A DNA stretch of 64,000 nucleotides from Photobacterium angustum (GCF_003026365.1 NZ_PYOM01000014.1:62001-126000), one strand, 5' to 3'. Counted from the stretch's first letter, positions 21,298-31,103 are shown. Numbers and translations are program-made. The notes: a model not told the origin generated them from the sequence alone.

Positions 21298-21615
21298 TCA
21301 CTTAATGCTAGCGGCTAAAATGGGTTCAACATGGCTCAAGCGTAACAATGTTTTTAGCTGCTCGGGCACATTAAGCAGGGTGAAGTCACATCCTGCGCTG
21401 CTTAATTGCTGGTGAAGATGCAATAACATCACCATGCCAGCTGAGTCGACTCGACTCAAACCACCTAGATCGAGCAAGACCTTGTTTGACTCAGGTACCC
21501 ACTCGTTTCTACGTCGCCAAAAAGCTGGCACTGTGTCACGTTCTAAACAACCTGACAAGCAATATTGGTCATTACCGAGAGCTTGCCATTTGATCTTATC
21601 CTCAGACATGATCAT
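21298..21615 (-). CDS. mlaB: Lipid asymmetry maintenance protein MlaB (STAS domain)
   Basis: MlaB is the cytoplasmic STAS-domain subunit of the MlaFEDB transporter and stabilises the MlaF ATPase. The 105 residues show the STAS core VLLDLGGLSRVDSAGMVMLL with the usual D-S-A-G loop. The start overlaps the mlaC stop by 4 nt. An alternative start two codons in (MSEDKIKW) is possible. Confidence 0.92.
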   Translation of the reverse strand: MIMSEDKIKWQALGNDQYCLSGCLERDTVPAFWRRRNEWVPESNKVLLDLGGLSRVDSAGMVMLLHLHQQLSSAGCDFTLLNVPEQLKTLLRLSHVEPILAASIK

Positions 21616-22247
21616 TTTTTCTCGATCTGAATTGGCTTAGCAGCAAGATCTCGTAGGTTTTGCGTTACCGCATCAATTCCTTTAGTTCGAAGCTCACCGC
21701 TCCACTCGCTTTGCTTAGTCGAAATCATACTGACTCCTTCAGCAACCATGTCAAATCCTTGCCATTCTTTTGTCTTTTTGTTTAAACGAAGCTTAAAATC
21801 AAGACGAATAGGTGGGCGTTGATGATCAACAATATCAACGCGTACTGACACGATACTGCGATCAGCGGGAACTGCTTTGGCAGGCTCAATCTGAATTTTC
21901 TGATCGGTATACTGCGTTAACACCTGAGCATAAGATGCCACTAAATATTCAGTGAATGCTTCCGTAAATGCATCACGTTGCTCTGCGGTAGTTTTCTTTA
22001 AATTTGAACCCAGCACTTTATATGCGGCATAACGTGTATTGATATAAGGCAATAGCTCTTTTTTAACAATAATACGTAACTCTTCAGGGTTCGCTTGGAT
22101 CTTCGGTTGCTCTGCTTTTAAGGTCTTAAATAACTGAATAGAAACTTTATCCATCATAGTATATGGATTCGTCTGATCGATTGTTGCAGCCTGCACCAAC
22201 ATCGGTAGGGCAAGAAAAGCCAGCATTAGGCATCGTAAAAATTTCAT
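21612..22247 (-). CDS. mlaC: Periplasmic phospholipid shuttle MlaC
   Basis: MlaC ferries phospholipids through the periplasm between the outer-membrane MlaA-porin complex and inner-membrane MlaFEDB. The 211 residues have a signal peptide (about 1-20, cleaved near VQAA). The family region follows, with YINTRYAAYKVLGSNLKKTT, TEAFTEYLVASYAQVLTQY and the C-terminal WQGFDMVAEGVSMISTKQSE block. It begins 8 nt after mlaD. Confidence 0.96.
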   Translation of the reverse strand: MKFLRCLMLAFLALPMLVQAATIDQTNPYTMMDKVSIQLFKTLKAEQPKIQANPEELRIIVKKELLPYINTRYAAYKVLGSNLKKTTAEQRDAFTEAFTEYLVASYAQVLTQYTDQKIQIEPAKAVPADRSIVSVRVDIVDHQRPPIRLDFKLRLNKKTKEWQGFDMVAEGVSMISTKQSEWSGELRTKGIDAVTQNLRDLAAKPIQIEKK

Positions 22248-22255
22248 AGGTGCTC

Positions 22256-22747
22256 CTAGTCTTTTTTGTCACCGCCAATGCTATATAGCACTTGGCCTAT
22301 CATATCTTCTAATACTAACGCAGATTTCGTGTCTTCAATAAGATCGCCGTTATGTAACATCTCGACATCGTCATCAACAAACCCAGGAGAAATACCTAAA
22401 TACTGCTCACCTAAAAGGCCAGATGTTAAAATTGAAGCCGAGCTAGTTTCAGGGAAATAACCAAATTTTTTGTTTATCGATAAAGTAACCATCGGAATGT
22501 AGGTTTCTTTATCAAGGTTAATAGCTGTCACTTCACCAACGGTTACACCACCTACCTTCACGGGAGAGCGTACTTTTAAACCACCGATATTATCGAAATG
22601 GGCTTTTAATGTGTAACTTTCATTACTACCAAAGCTTTGTAGGTTAGCAACTTTGAAAGCTAACACTAATAATGCTGCAATTCCGGCTAACATAAAAATG
22701 CCAACCCACAGTTCTAAACGTTTATTTTGTTGCATGCTTTTATCCAT
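22256..22747 (-). CDS. mlaD: MCE-domain substrate-binding protein MlaD
   Basis: MlaD is an inner-membrane anchored MCE protein that forms a hexameric ring on the MlaFE core and handles phospholipid. Its 163 residues include one transmembrane helix (about 14-32). The MCE domain has AHFDNIGGLKVRSPVKVGGV and LTSGLLGEQYLGISPG. It fits the expected size (E. coli about 183) with a slightly shorter C-terminal tail. Confidence 0.96.
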   Translation of the reverse strand: MDKSMQQNKRLELWVGIFMLAGIAALLVLAFKVANLQSFGSNESYTLKAHFDNIGGLKVRSPVKVGGVTVGEVTAINLDKETYIPMVTLSINKKFGYFPETSSASILTSGLLGEQYLGISPGFVDDDVEMLHNGDLIEDTKSALVLEDMIGQVLYSIGGDKKD

Positions 22748-22791
22748 TTAATTTGTTTTGTCACACTAAGGTCATGTTGGTTTCTTACGAA

Positions 22792-23571
22792 TTAGCTACC
22801 AAACATCAGTGCGGTCAAAATAAAATCTAAGCCCAATACCGCCAATGATGAATTCACCACCGTTCGTGTCGTTGCTCGACTGATCCCTTCAGAAGTAGGA
22901 ACGGCATCATAGCCATTAAATACCGCAATCCAAGTTACCGTTATAGCAAAAGCAACAGCCTTAATAATGCTGTTCCCTATGTCATAACTAAAGTTCACTG
23001 AAGACTGCATAACAGACCAGAAACTACCGTAATCAATCCCTTTCCAGTCAACGCCAACAATTTGCGCCCCCCATAAACCAACAACACTAAACATCAGCGC
23101 TAATAATGGCATTGAGATAACACCAGCCCAAAAACGCGGTGCAATGACTCGACGTAGCGGATCAACCGCCATCATCTCCATACTTGAAAGCTGTTCAGTG
23201 GCTTTCATTAAACCTATTTCAGCAGTAAGTGCAGATCCTGCTCGCCCAGCAAACAACAATGCTGTCACAACCGGACCTAATTCGCGTAGCAAAGACAATG
23301 CAACCATTTGTCCTAAGCTCGTTTCGGCACCAAAATCAGCCAGTACAAGGTAACCTTGTAAACTCAGTACCATGCCAATAAACAAACCAGAAACAAGAAT
23401 AATCGCTATTGATAAAACACCAACTGAATACAGTTGCTTTATTAATAACGGAAACATTTTTCTTGGCTGAGGCTTACTCACCAATGCGCCAAACAACATT
23501 AACGTTGCTCGCCCCATTGTTTGGCATTTTTCAATACCACTTCGCCCTAAATGGGCTATCGCATCAACAAT
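22792..23571 (-). CDS. mlaE: Lipid ABC transporter permease MlaE
   Basis: MlaE is the permease of the MlaFEDB phospholipid transporter. I use ATG 23571, giving 259 residues, which matches the family (about 260) and begins [15 protein letters not shown]. Earlier in-frame ATGs at 23592 and 23619 would add up to 16 non-conserved residues. Five to six hydrophobic segments are present, with the signature [20 protein letters not shown] and [19 protein letters not shown]. It follows mlaF in the operon. Confidence 0.93.
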   Translation of the reverse strand: MVDAIAHLGRSGIEKCQTMGRATLMLFGALVSKPQPRKMFPLLIKQLYSVGVLSIAIILVSGLFIGMVLSLQGYLVLADFGAETSLGQMVALSLLRELGPVVTALLFAGRAGSALTAEIGLMKATEQLSSMEMMAVDPLRRVIAPRFWAGVISMPLLALMFSVVGLWGAQIVGVDWKGIDYGSFWSVMQSSVNFSYDIGNSIIKAVAFAITVTWIAVFNGYDAVPTSEGISRATTRTVVNSSLAVLGLDFILTALMFGS

Positions 23572-23631
23572 CATTTTTTGCTCGTAATCCATCGAATAAC
23601 AGATGCGCATGACACGCATCGTGAATAACGC

Positions 23632-24432
23632 TTAGCCAAATAAATCTTGCTCTAATGGCTGCGCTGGAAACTTAAAAGGAACGGGGCCATCAGCATCGCC
23701 ATCTAAGAACTGACGTACGCGAGGATCTGGGTTCACTCGTAATTCTTGAGGGCTACCACTGCCAATAATTTTACCACCTGATAGTAAGTAAACATGATCA
23801 GCAATACTCATCACTTCAGGTACATCATGAGAAACAACCACCGATGTCATACCTAATGCTTTGTTGAGACTACTGATTAATTGCACTAATACCCCCATCG
23901 TAATGGGATCTTGTCCGACAAAAGGTTCGTCATACATCATTAACTCAGGATCAAGAGCAATTGCACGAGCTAATGCCGCTCGACGTGCCATACCACCAGA
24001 TAACTCATTCGGCATCAATTGTGCCGCACCACGTAGCCCTACAGCTTCTAATTTAAGTAACACTAAACTACGTAATAAATCTTCAGGTAAATCGGTATGT
24101 TCTCGCAATGGAAATGCAATATTGTCGAAAACGTTCATATCAGTAAAAAGCGCACCCGATTGAAACAACATACTCATTCGTTTACGTGCTTGATATAAAT
24201 CACTGCGTTTTAAAGTCGGGACATTCCATTCATCAAACCATACTTCGCCTTTATCTGGCGCAATTTGACCGCCAATCAAACGCAATAATGTTGTTTTACC
24301 GATTCCTGAAGGTCCCATGATTGCTGTTACTTTTCCTCGAGGCACATCAAGGGAAATATCATCAAAAATGAATCGTTCGCCACGAGAAAATGTTAGGTTT
24401 TTAATCGAAATCAGTATATCGCTTTTAGCCAT
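23632..24432 (-). CDS. mlaF: Lipid ABC transporter ATPase MlaF
   Basis: MlaF is the ATPase of the Mla system that keeps phospholipids out of the outer leaflet of the outer membrane. The 266 residues contain Walker A GPSGIGKT (40-47), the signature LSGGMARRAALARA, and Walker B LMMYDEPFVGQDP. The switch His lies in SHDVPEVMSIADHVYLLSGG. It is first in mlaFEDCB-ibaG-murA; a candidate promoter with perfect -10 is about 120 nt upstream. Confidence 0.96.
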   Translation of the reverse strand: MAKSDILISIKNLTFSRGERFIFDDISLDVPRGKVTAIMGPSGIGKTTLLRLIGGQIAPDKGEVWFDEWNVPTLKRSDLYQARKRMSMLFQSGALFTDMNVFDNIAFPLREHTDLPEDLLRSLVLLKLEAVGLRGAAQLMPNELSGGMARRAALARAIALDPELMMYDEPFVGQDPITMGVLVQLISSLNKALGMTSVVVSHDVPEVMSIADHVYLLSGGKIIGSGSPQELRVNPDPRVRQFLDGDADGPVPFKFPAQPLEQDLFG

Positions 24433-24549
24433 TGCTTCGTATTCGCCTCTAATTACTGGTAATCCCTCATAAAAAACACTAATTATTATTAAAAATCAGT
24501 AAATTATGACTTAACCACAAGAAAAAATCATATTTATCGCGTGAAAACC

Positions 24550-24555
24550 ATTATA
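24550..24555 (-). promoter_or_regulatory. Candidate -10 of the mla operon promoter
   Basis: Perfect minus-strand TATAAT with a weak -35 (TTTATT at 18 nt), about 118 nt upstream of the mlaF start codon. Confidence 0.4.
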
Positions 24556-24839
24556 GCTGAGGATAATAAGGAGAATAAAACATCAACTCAAGTTAGTCGG
24601 TTCATATCTCATCTATTGTTACAGTATTAAGGCATATTGCTGTTATTTCATACGCCAAATATTTGTATAACGATTCTTATTAACCTTTTCTTGTGCTATT
24701 TTAACTTAACAATTGAACGCTATTCAAATACTTGTATCATCCTTAAAAATAGCGAGGCTTTACAATCCACCATGATAAATTCACTATGATTGTTATTTTC
24801 CCTCATAAATGCTCACAATAGAGAGAATTAGTCATTTGT

Positions 24840-24845
24840 TATACT
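24840..24845 (+). promoter_or_regulatory. Candidate extended -10 of the yrbG-kdsD-lpt operon
   Basis: TGT-TATACT is an extended -10 promoter element lying 108 nt before the yrbG start codon. There is no good -35, which extended -10 promoters do not need. Confidence 0.4.
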
Positions 24846-24952
24846 TCCCTTTTGCTTTGCTAACCGTCAAAATTACCCCCTAATATCAAAAGCGATTCAA
24901 CGCTGGATTTACTGTACTCGTTTTTAACGTGCCATTTTTAAAAGGGATTAGA

Positions 24953-25912
24953 ATGCTCGAAGCCATTGTGTTGCTCTGTGTAGGGTTAGTGTTATTAGTA
25001 TGGAGTGCCGATCGATTGGTATATGGCGCTGCTGCACTGGCTAAAAATTTTGGTGTTGCGCCACTTATTATTGGTATGACAATACTGGCAATGGGTTCTT
25101 CAGCACCAGAAATGATGGTTTCAGCGACTGCAGCACTTGCAGGTAAAACCGATACAGCGGTAGGTAATGTGCTTGGTTCTAATATCGCCAATATTGCATT
25201 GATCTTAGGTATAACGGCAATGTTGAAGCCACTGTCGATCGGTTCAACCATTATTCGTCGTGAATTACCGTTAATGTTGTGCGTGACCGTTATTGCCGGC
25301 CTCTTACTATGGGATAATTATTTAGGCCGAATGGAAGGTGCTTTTCTTGCCGTGCTTTTTGTCCTGTTTTTACTTGCGATGTTAAAAATAAGCAAGTCGA
25401 GCAAAAACGATCCTCTTGCTGAAGAGCAAGAAGCAGAGATCCCAACTGGCGTTAAAAACTCAACAGCCATTATCTGGGTCTTTATTGGTTTAGGTTTACT
25501 GCTTTACTCTTCTGATATGGTAGTAGAGTCAGCCGTTGTTATTGCTAAACACTACGGTATGAGTGACTTAGTGATAGGTTTAACGATCATTGCTGTTGGT
25601 ACCAGTTTGCCTGAGCTTGCCGCTTCTATCGCGAGTATTTACAAGGGTGAAGATGATATGGCTGTAGGTAATATCATCGGCTCCAATGTCTTTAATATTT
25701 TAGCCGTAATGGGTATACCAGGATTGCTGAATCCATCAGTATTAAGCCCTCTTGCAATGGGGCGTGATTTTTATGTCATGCTTGGATTATCTATATTGTT
25801 ATTAATAATGGCACTAGGTAAACGTCGTCGAATCAATCGTGTTGAAGGTGGTATTTTGGTACTGTGCTTTATCGCTTACCAAGCTTATCTATTCTTAAAT
25901 ATTTCCGCATAA
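24953..25912 (+). CDS. yrbG: Calcium/sodium antiporter YrbG (CaCA family)
   Basis: YrbG is an inner-membrane K+-independent Na+/Ca2+ exchanger-type protein. The ATG at 24953 follows AGGG at 7-nt spacing and gives 319 residues, close to the E. coli size; an upstream ATG at 24929 is unlikely. Ten hydrophobic segments are arranged as two homologous halves. Each carries an alpha repeat with the ion-binding motif: GSSAPEMMVSATAA...GNVLGSNIANI and GTSLPELAASIASI...GNIIGSNVFNI. It stands first in the kdsD-lpt run as in other gamma-proteobacteria. Confidence 0.95.
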   Translation: MLEAIVLLCVGLVLLVWSADRLVYGAAALAKNFGVAPLIIGMTILAMGSSAPEMMVSATAALAGKTDTAVGNVLGSNIANIALILGITAMLKPLSIGSTIIRRELPLMLCVTVIAGLLLWDNYLGRMEGAFLAVLFVLFLLAMLKISKSSKNDPLAEEQEAEIPTGVKNSTAIIWVFIGLGLLLYSSDMVVESAVVIAKHYGMSDLVIGLTIIAVGTSLPELAASIASIYKGEDDMAVGNIIGSNVFNILAVMGIPGLLNPSVLSPLAMGRDFYVMLGLSILLLIMALGKRRRINRVEGGILVLCFIAYQAYLFLNISA

Positions 25913-25926
25913 TGGAGAATAATCAG

Positions 25927-26898
25927 ATGTCTCGCTCCTTTGACTTTTGTAGTCATGGCAAAAAAGTGCTGGATATTGAAATTCAAGCACTACAAAACAT
26001 CAGCCGATATATTGATGATAGTTTTAATAAAGCCTGTCAGCTGGTACTCGATTGCCAAGGTAAAGTCATTGTGATGGGAATGGGTAAATCGGGCCATGTT
26101 GGTAGAAAGCTAGCAGCAACACTTGCGAGTACCGGTACACCTGCCTTTTTCGTTCATCCTGGTGAAGCAAGCCATGGTGATTTAGGCATGATCAAACAAG
26201 AAGATGTTGTGATCGCAATTTCTAACTCTGGCGAAGCATCTGAAATTTTAGCTTTACTGCCTGTTATTAAGCGACTGGGGATTCCCATGATCAGCATGAC
26301 AGGCAAACCAACGTCCAGTATGGCAAAAATGGCAGTTATAAACTTACAGATCACGGTAGAAAAAGAAGCTTGCCCCTTAAACCTAGCGCCAACCTCAAGT
26401 ACGACAGCAACACTTGTGATGGGTGATGCATTAGCAATTTCAGTTATGGAAGCGCGTGGATTTACGGCTGATGATTTTGCTTTGTCTCATCCAGGAGGAG
26501 CACTTGGACGAAAATTATTAATGCGTATCGCGGATGTCATGCATACCGGTAAAATGCTGCCTATTATTGAAGAAACAGCCAGCATTAAAGATGCCTTGCT
26601 AGAAATATCAAAAAAAGGCTTGGGCATGACAGCTATCGTTAATAATAAGCAACAGCTTAGCGGGATATTTACCGATGGCGATTTACGTCGTTTACTCGAT
26701 AACCATATTGATATTCACAATACGAGTATCGGTGATGTGATGTCTTGTAACCCACAGACTATTTCTCCTCAACTGCTCGCAGCTGAAGGATTAAAGATAA
26801 TGGAAGATCGTAAAATCAATGGGTTGCTTGTGACTGAAAACGCTCAACTGGTTGGTGCATTAAACATGCATGATTTATTAAAAGCAGGCGTGATGTAG
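25927..26898 (+). CDS. kdsD: D-arabinose-5-phosphate isomerase KdsD
   Basis: KdsD converts ribulose-5-phosphate to arabinose-5-phosphate, the precursor of the LPS sugar Kdo. I choose ATG 25927 (GGAG at 9 nt), giving 323 residues. The SIS domain has MGKSGHVGRKLAATLASTGT and the His-containing HPGEASHGDLGM. Two C-terminal CBS domains start at about residue 205. The next enzyme gene, kdsC, which normally follows, is missing; lptC begins 62 bp downstream. Confidence 0.95.
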   Translation: MSRSFDFCSHGKKVLDIEIQALQNISRYIDDSFNKACQLVLDCQGKVIVMGMGKSGHVGRKLAATLASTGTPAFFVHPGEASHGDLGMIKQEDVVIAISNSGEASEILALLPVIKRLGIPMISMTGKPTSSMAKMAVINLQITVEKEACPLNLAPTSSTTATLVMGDALAISVMEARGFTADDFALSHPGGALGRKLLMRIADVMHTGKMLPIIEETASIKDALLEISKKGLGMTAIVNNKQQLSGIFTDGDLRRLLDNHIDIHNTSIGDVMSCNPQTISPQLLAAEGLKIMEDRKINGLLVTENAQLVGALNMHDLLKAGVM

Positions 26899-26960
26899 TA
26901 GCATACTCAGTATAACGCGTAACGAATTAGAACAATGAAACATGATAAAGGCTTAAGTCT

Positions 26961-27524
26961 ATGACTTTAAAAAGGCTACTCTATGTACTTCTGGTAATAT
27001 TTTGTGCATGGTTAGGCTACAACCAACTAGAACAACAGTGGCAAAAAGATCATCAAGTAAAGCCTGATGACGAAAAGCCTATGTTCATTGGTAACGACAT
27101 CAGTAATACAACCTTTGATCTCTCCGGTATTCGTAGTTATCAAATCGATTCAGATCATCTTGAATACTTTGAAAAAAGTGGTCAGACTGATTTTGTAAAA
27201 CCTGTATTGTGGGTATTCAAAGAAGGTAAGAATGCAGAATGGCGGGTCAGTTCCAATACCGCGACCTTAGATAAAAATAATATACTGAATCTTCATGGCA
27301 ATGTTCGTATGTTTAACTTATTACCTGATTCAGATATCCAAGTGATCAAAACAGATAACTTGCAATTGAATATTGAAACTCAAGATTTTAATACTCAAGA
27401 CCATGTCATGATTATAGGCCCCGCCTTCCAAAACCAAGGTGACGGTATGACGGGTAATATGAAACGTAAAGTCGCTAAACTCTTAAAAAATGTGAAAAGT
27501 AGATATGAACCGACTGAAAACTAG
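26961..27524 (+). CDS. lptC: LPS export protein LptC
   Basis: LptC is the bitopic inner-membrane protein that accepts LPS from LptB2FG and passes it to LptA. The 187 residues have one N-terminal transmembrane helix (about 5-22) followed by a beta-jellyroll periplasmic domain (YQIDSDHLEYFEKSGQTDF, LNLHGNVRMFN). Its 3' end overlaps lptA by 20 nt, so translation is coupled. It directly follows kdsD here instead of kdsC. Confidence 0.95.
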   Translation: MTLKRLLYVLLVIFCAWLGYNQLEQQWQKDHQVKPDDEKPMFIGNDISNTTFDLSGIRSYQIDSDHLEYFEKSGQTDFVKPVLWVFKEGKNAEWRVSSNTATLDKNNILNLHGNVRMFNLLPDSDIQVIKTDNLQLNIETQDFNTQDHVMIIGPAFQNQGDGMTGNMKRKVAKLLKNVKSRYEPTEN

Positions 27525-28011
27525 TGCTCTACTATGCTTATTATGTGTTAGCACATCGTCTTGGGCATTAAAAAGTGATACTAAACAACCTATTAATATC
27601 AGCTCTAATAGCCAAGAGCTTGATGTACAAAATAACATTGCAACCTTTACTGGTGATGTAAGATTACGTCAGGGCACGATTGATATTCATGCTGATAAAG
27701 TTGTTGTAACGCGCCCAAATAGCAATGCCAAAGAGCAAACGATTATTGCTTATGGTAAACCTGCCACCTTCCATCAAATTATGGATGATGGTAAGCCTAT
27801 TGATGGCGAAGCATTAAAAATGCGCTATGACACAAAAACAGAATTTTTGAAAATGACGGATCACGCAGTCTTGATTCAAGATGGTAGCGAAATCAAAGGT
27901 AATGTCATCACTTATAAGATTGATGAACAACGTTTGGTTGCAAAAAGTGGCGATAAACAACGCGTAACTACCGTCATCCAACCAAATCAATTGAACAATA
28001 ACAAGAAATAA
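27505..28011 (+). CDS. lptA: Periplasmic LPS bridge protein LptA
   Basis: LptA polymerises into the periplasmic bridge that carries LPS to LptDE. The 168 residues contain a signal peptide (about 1-21, cleaved near SSWA-LKSD). The OstA-type jellyroll core follows (NISSNSQELDVQNNIATFTG, DVRLRQGTIDIHADKVVV). It starts within lptC and ends 9 nt before lptB. Confidence 0.96.
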   Translation: MNRLKTSALLCLLCVSTSSWALKSDTKQPINISSNSQELDVQNNIATFTGDVRLRQGTIDIHADKVVVTRPNSNAKEQTIIAYGKPATFHQIMDDGKPIDGEALKMRYDTKTEFLKMTDHAVLIQDGSEIKGNVITYKIDEQRLVAKSGDKQRVTTVIQPNQLNNNKK

Positions 28012-28020
28012 ACAGTATCT

Positions 28021-28746
28021 ATGGCTATTCTAAAAGCAGAACACCTCGCAAAAAGCTATAACGGACGTAAAGTTGTTTCTGATGTTAGCCTTGAGGTTGA
28101 ATCTGGAAAAATCGTCGGTCTATTAGGGCCTAACGGCGCAGGTAAAACGACATCGTTTTACATGATTGTAGGTTTAGTTGCACGAGATGAAGGTGTTATC
28201 ACCATTGATGGTGACGATATCAGCCTACAACCCATGCATAACCGTTCACGTATGGGTATCGGTTATTTACCTCAAGAAGCATCGATTTTCCGCCGCTTGA
28301 GCGTTTATGACAACTTGATGGCGGTACTCCAGACGCGCAAAGAATTAACGAAAGAAGAGCGCCAAGATAAAGCAGAAGATTTATTGGATGAGTTTAACAT
28401 CCAGCATATCCGTAACAGTCTTGGTCAATCATTATCAGGTGGTGAGCGACGCCGTGTTGAAATTGCACGAGCATTAGCCGCAAACCCTAAATTTATTTTA
28501 CTTGATGAGCCATTTGCTGGTGTTGACCCCATCTCTGTGATCGACATCAAAAAGATCATTGAACACTTACGTGATCGTGGGCTTGGCGTCTTAATAACAG
28601 ACCATAATGTAAGGGAAACACTTGATGTCTGTGAGCATGCGTATATCGTAAGTCAAGGACAGCTAATTGCGAACGGTACACCTGAGCATGTTCTAAACGA
28701 TGAACATGTTAAGCGCGTTTACTTAGGTGACCAATTCCGCTTATAA
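28021..28746 (+). CDS. lptB: LPS export ABC transporter ATPase LptB
   Basis: LptB is the ATPase that powers LPS extraction from the inner membrane by LptFG. The 241-residue protein has Walker A GPNGAGKT (36-43), the Q-loop region [11 protein letters not shown], the signature [16 protein letters not shown], Walker [14 protein letters not shown] and the switch His in ITDHNVRET. This set is fully conserved and typical of the family. rpoN follows after 73 bp. Confidence 0.97.
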   Translation: MAILKAEHLAKSYNGRKVVSDVSLEVESGKIVGLLGPNGAGKTTSFYMIVGLVARDEGVITIDGDDISLQPMHNRSRMGIGYLPQEASIFRRLSVYDNLMAVLQTRKELTKEERQDKAEDLLDEFNIQHIRNSLGQSLSGGERRRVEIARALAANPKFILLDEPFAGVDPISVIDIKKIIEHLRDRGLGVLITDHNVRETLDVCEHAYIVSQGQLIANGTPEHVLNDEHVKRVYLGDQFRL

Positions 28747-28819
28747 CACATTACATAGGTCTGCTATTGAAGAAAAAGCCACAGTATAAAAATAATAACG
28801 ACAAGGTATATCTACGTTA

Positions 28820-30289
28820 ATGAAAACTTCTCTCCAGCTTAAGCTAGGCCAACAACTGGCCATGACGCCGCAGCTACAGCAAGCTATTCGCCTGCTGCAG
28901 TTATCTACTTTGGATCTCCAACAGGAAATTCAAGAAGCCCTAGATGGAAATCCATTGCTAGAGCTGGAAGAAAATGAAGATCCTTCGACAAACGATGATA
29001 AAGCTGCGACAGAATCTTCAACAGACGATACCTCTGACAATATTGATGATATTGAAAGCTTTGACACCGCCGATGTTATCGATACCAATGAAATGCCAGA
29101 AGAACTCCCCGTCGATACAACTTGGGATGATGTTTATAGCGCTGGAACAGGCAGTACAGGCATTGCACTTGACGATGATATTCCTGTCTATCAAGGGGAA
29201 ACTACTGAATCGTTACAAGACTATCTAATGTGGCAAGTCCAGCTAACCCCTTTTAGCGAAACGGATCTTGCCATTGCAACAGCTATTATTGATGCCGTTG
29301 ATGAAAAAGGATATTTATCCTGCTCTGCAGAAGATATTCTAGAAAGTTTTGATGATGATGAACTTGAGTTAGATGAAGTTGAAGCGGTATTAAAACGCGT
29401 ACAACAATTTGACCCTCTCGGTGTAGCTTCTCGCAATTTACAAGAATGTTTGTTACTTCAACTGGCGACCTACCCAAAAGAGACCCAGTGGCTCACTGAA
29501 GCCAAAATGCTACTGTCTGATCATATTGCTCTTTTAGGCAATCGTGATTATCGACAACTCATGCGTGAAACCAAACTAAAAGAAGCCGATTTAAAAGCCG
29601 TAATGGCATTGATCCATTCGCTCGATCCACGTCCAGGCAATCGTGTTATTCATTCAGACACCGAATATGTGGTACCAGATGTCTCTGTGTTTAAAGATCA
29701 CGGCAAATGGGTGGTCACGATCAACCCTGACAGCGTGCCACGTATTAAAGTGAATGAACAATACGCAGCATTAAGCAAAAATACCCGTAATAGTGCGGAC
29801 AGCCAGTTTATTCGCACCCATCTACAAGATGCTAAATGGCTGATCAAAAGCTTAGAAAGTCGAAATGAAACATTACTCAAAGTCGCTCGCTGCATTGTCG
29901 AACATCAGCAAGACTTCTTTGAATATGGCGAAGAAGCGATGAAACCTATGGTGTTAAATGATATCGCCCTTGCCGTAGAAATGCATGAATCCACCATATC
30001 TCGAGTCACAACGCAAAAATATATGCATACACCTCGAGGTATTTTTGAATTGAAATACTTCTTCTCAAGTCATGTCAGTACGGATAATGGTGGCGAATGC
30101 TCGTCTACTGCCATCCGCGCACTGGTGAAGAAACTTGTTGCAGCAGAAAACCAAGCGAAGCCATTAAGTGACAGCAAAATTGCGACACTATTAGCTGAGC
30201 AAGGCATTATGGTAGCGAGGCGGACTATCGCTAAGTACCGTGAATCCTTAGGTATTCCGCCGTCGAATCAGCGAAAACGTCTGATCTAG
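28820..30289 (+). CDS. rpoN: RNA polymerase sigma-54 factor RpoN
   Basis: RpoN recognises -24/-12 promoters and needs enhancer-binding ATPases; in vibrios it controls flagella, nitrogen and other functions. The 489 residues show the Gln/Leu-rich activator-interacting region I at the N-terminus and an acidic region II (about 50-115). The core-binding domain and helix-turn-helix ([15 protein letters not shown]) follow, and the RpoN box [10 protein letters not shown] is at about 466-475. Neighbours hpf-ptsN-rapZ-npr form the classic rpoN cluster. Confidence 0.98.
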   Translation: MKTSLQLKLGQQLAMTPQLQQAIRLLQLSTLDLQQEIQEALDGNPLLELEENEDPSTNDDKAATESSTDDTSDNIDDIESFDTADVIDTNEMPEELPVDTTWDDVYSAGTGSTGIALDDDIPVYQGETTESLQDYLMWQVQLTPFSETDLAIATAIIDAVDEKGYLSCSAEDILESFDDDELELDEVEAVLKRVQQFDPLGVASRNLQECLLLQLATYPKETQWLTEAKMLLSDHIALLGNRDYRQLMRETKLKEADLKAVMALIHSLDPRPGNRVIHSDTEYVVPDVSVFKDHGKWVVTINPDSVPRIKVNEQYAALSKNTRNSADSQFIRTHLQDAKWLIKSLESRNETLLKVARCIVEHQQDFFEYGEEAMKPMVLNDIALAVEMHESTISRVTTQKYMHTPRGIFELKYFFSSHVSTDNGGECSSTAIRALVKKLVAAENQAKPLSDSKIATLLAEQGIMVARRTIAKYRESLGIPPSNQRKRLI

Positions 30290-30324
30290 ATTAACAGGTC
30301 AGATCCAACAAAAGGAAGATGTCT

Positions 30325-30612
30325 ATGCAAATCAATATTACAGGGCACCATGTTGATGTAACCGATTCTCTTCGTGAGTATGTCACGACCAAGTTTGAAA
30401 AACTTGAGCGCTTCTTCGATAAAATAAACAATGTCCAAGTAATTCTTAATGTTGAAAAGCTTCAACAGATAGCTGAGGCTACGCTACATATTAACGCAGG
30501 GGAAATCCACGCAAAAGCGGATTCTGAAAATATGTATGCTGCGATTGATGAATTGACTGATAAACTCGTTCGTCAATTAAACAAACACAAAGATAAGCTC
30601 AACAGCCACTAA
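30325..30612 (+). CDS. hpf: Ribosome hibernation promoting factor Hpf
   Basis: Hpf binds the ribosome decoding region in stationary phase and helps form 100S dimers. The second ATG (30325) has the ribosome site AGGA at normal spacing and gives 95 residues beginning MQINITGHHVDVTDSLREY, the family start; the ATG two codons earlier sits on the site. This is the short (non-dimerising-tail) form, as in E. coli. It lies 35 nt after rpoN. Confidence 0.95.
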   Translation: MQINITGHHVDVTDSLREYVTTKFEKLERFFDKINNVQVILNVEKLQQIAEATLHINAGEIHAKADSENMYAAIDELTDKLVRQLNKHKDKLNSH

Positions 30613-30614
30613 CT

Positions 30615-31064
30615 ATGCAACTTAGTAATGTATTGAGCCTGGACTGCACTAAAAGTGCGGTCCCTTGCTCCAGCAAAAAACGCGCGCTAGAACTCATTAG
30701 TGAGATAGCTGCCGCTCATCTCGATCAAAACCCACAGCCACTATTCGAATGTATGCTCAATCGTGAAAAGATGGGGACTACAGGTATTGGTAATGGTATA
30801 GCGATCCCTCATGGACGTATCAGTAATAGCGATCAAGCCATTGCCGTACTGATTCAATGCCAAGAAGCAATTGATTTTGACGCGATTGATAATCAGCCTG
30901 TTGATCTTCTGTTTGCGCTGTTTGTGCCAGAAGAACAATGTAAAGAGCATTTAAAAACGCTTGCAAGTATGGCTGAAAAGCTAGGTAACAAGCAAGTATG
31001 TAAACAGCTGCGTCATGCAACTAGCGATCAAGAGCTGTATCATATCCTTACCGATGAATCGTGA
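30615..31064 (+). CDS. ptsN: Nitrogen PTS enzyme IIA component PtsN
   Basis: PtsN (EIIA-Ntr) is the terminal phosphoacceptor of the nitrogen phosphotransferase chain and regulates potassium and other processes. The 149 residues have the EIIA-fold core with MLNREKMGTTGIGNGIAIPH; H66 in IPHG is the expected phosphorylated residue. It starts 2 nt after hpf and works with Npr, encoded two genes downstream. Confidence 0.96.
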   Translation: MQLSNVLSLDCTKSAVPCSSKKRALELISEIAAAHLDQNPQPLFECMLNREKMGTTGIGNGIAIPHGRISNSDQAIAVLIQCQEAIDFDAIDNQPVDLLFALFVPEEQCKEHLKTLASMAEKLGNKQVCKQLRHATSDQELYHILTDES

Positions 31065-31103
31065 ACTTTTACTCCATATCCCAATTACCGAGGTAAATAA
31101 ACC

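Larger units (their letters stand above)
24433..24952. other. 520-bp divergent intergenic region between mlaF and yrbG
   Basis: This AT-rich gap is the longest gene-free stretch in the window. It holds candidate promoters for both flanking operons (24550-24555 minus and 24840-24845 plus). I see no convincing small gene, terminator or tRNA. The length beyond the two promoters is unexplained. Confidence 0.6.

Noticed and set aside
24886-25251. A 121-codon minus-strand open frame over yrbG
   Set aside because: It is the antisense reading of the yrbG alpha-repeat region, low in complexity (Ala/Ile/Ser) and without a ribosome site.
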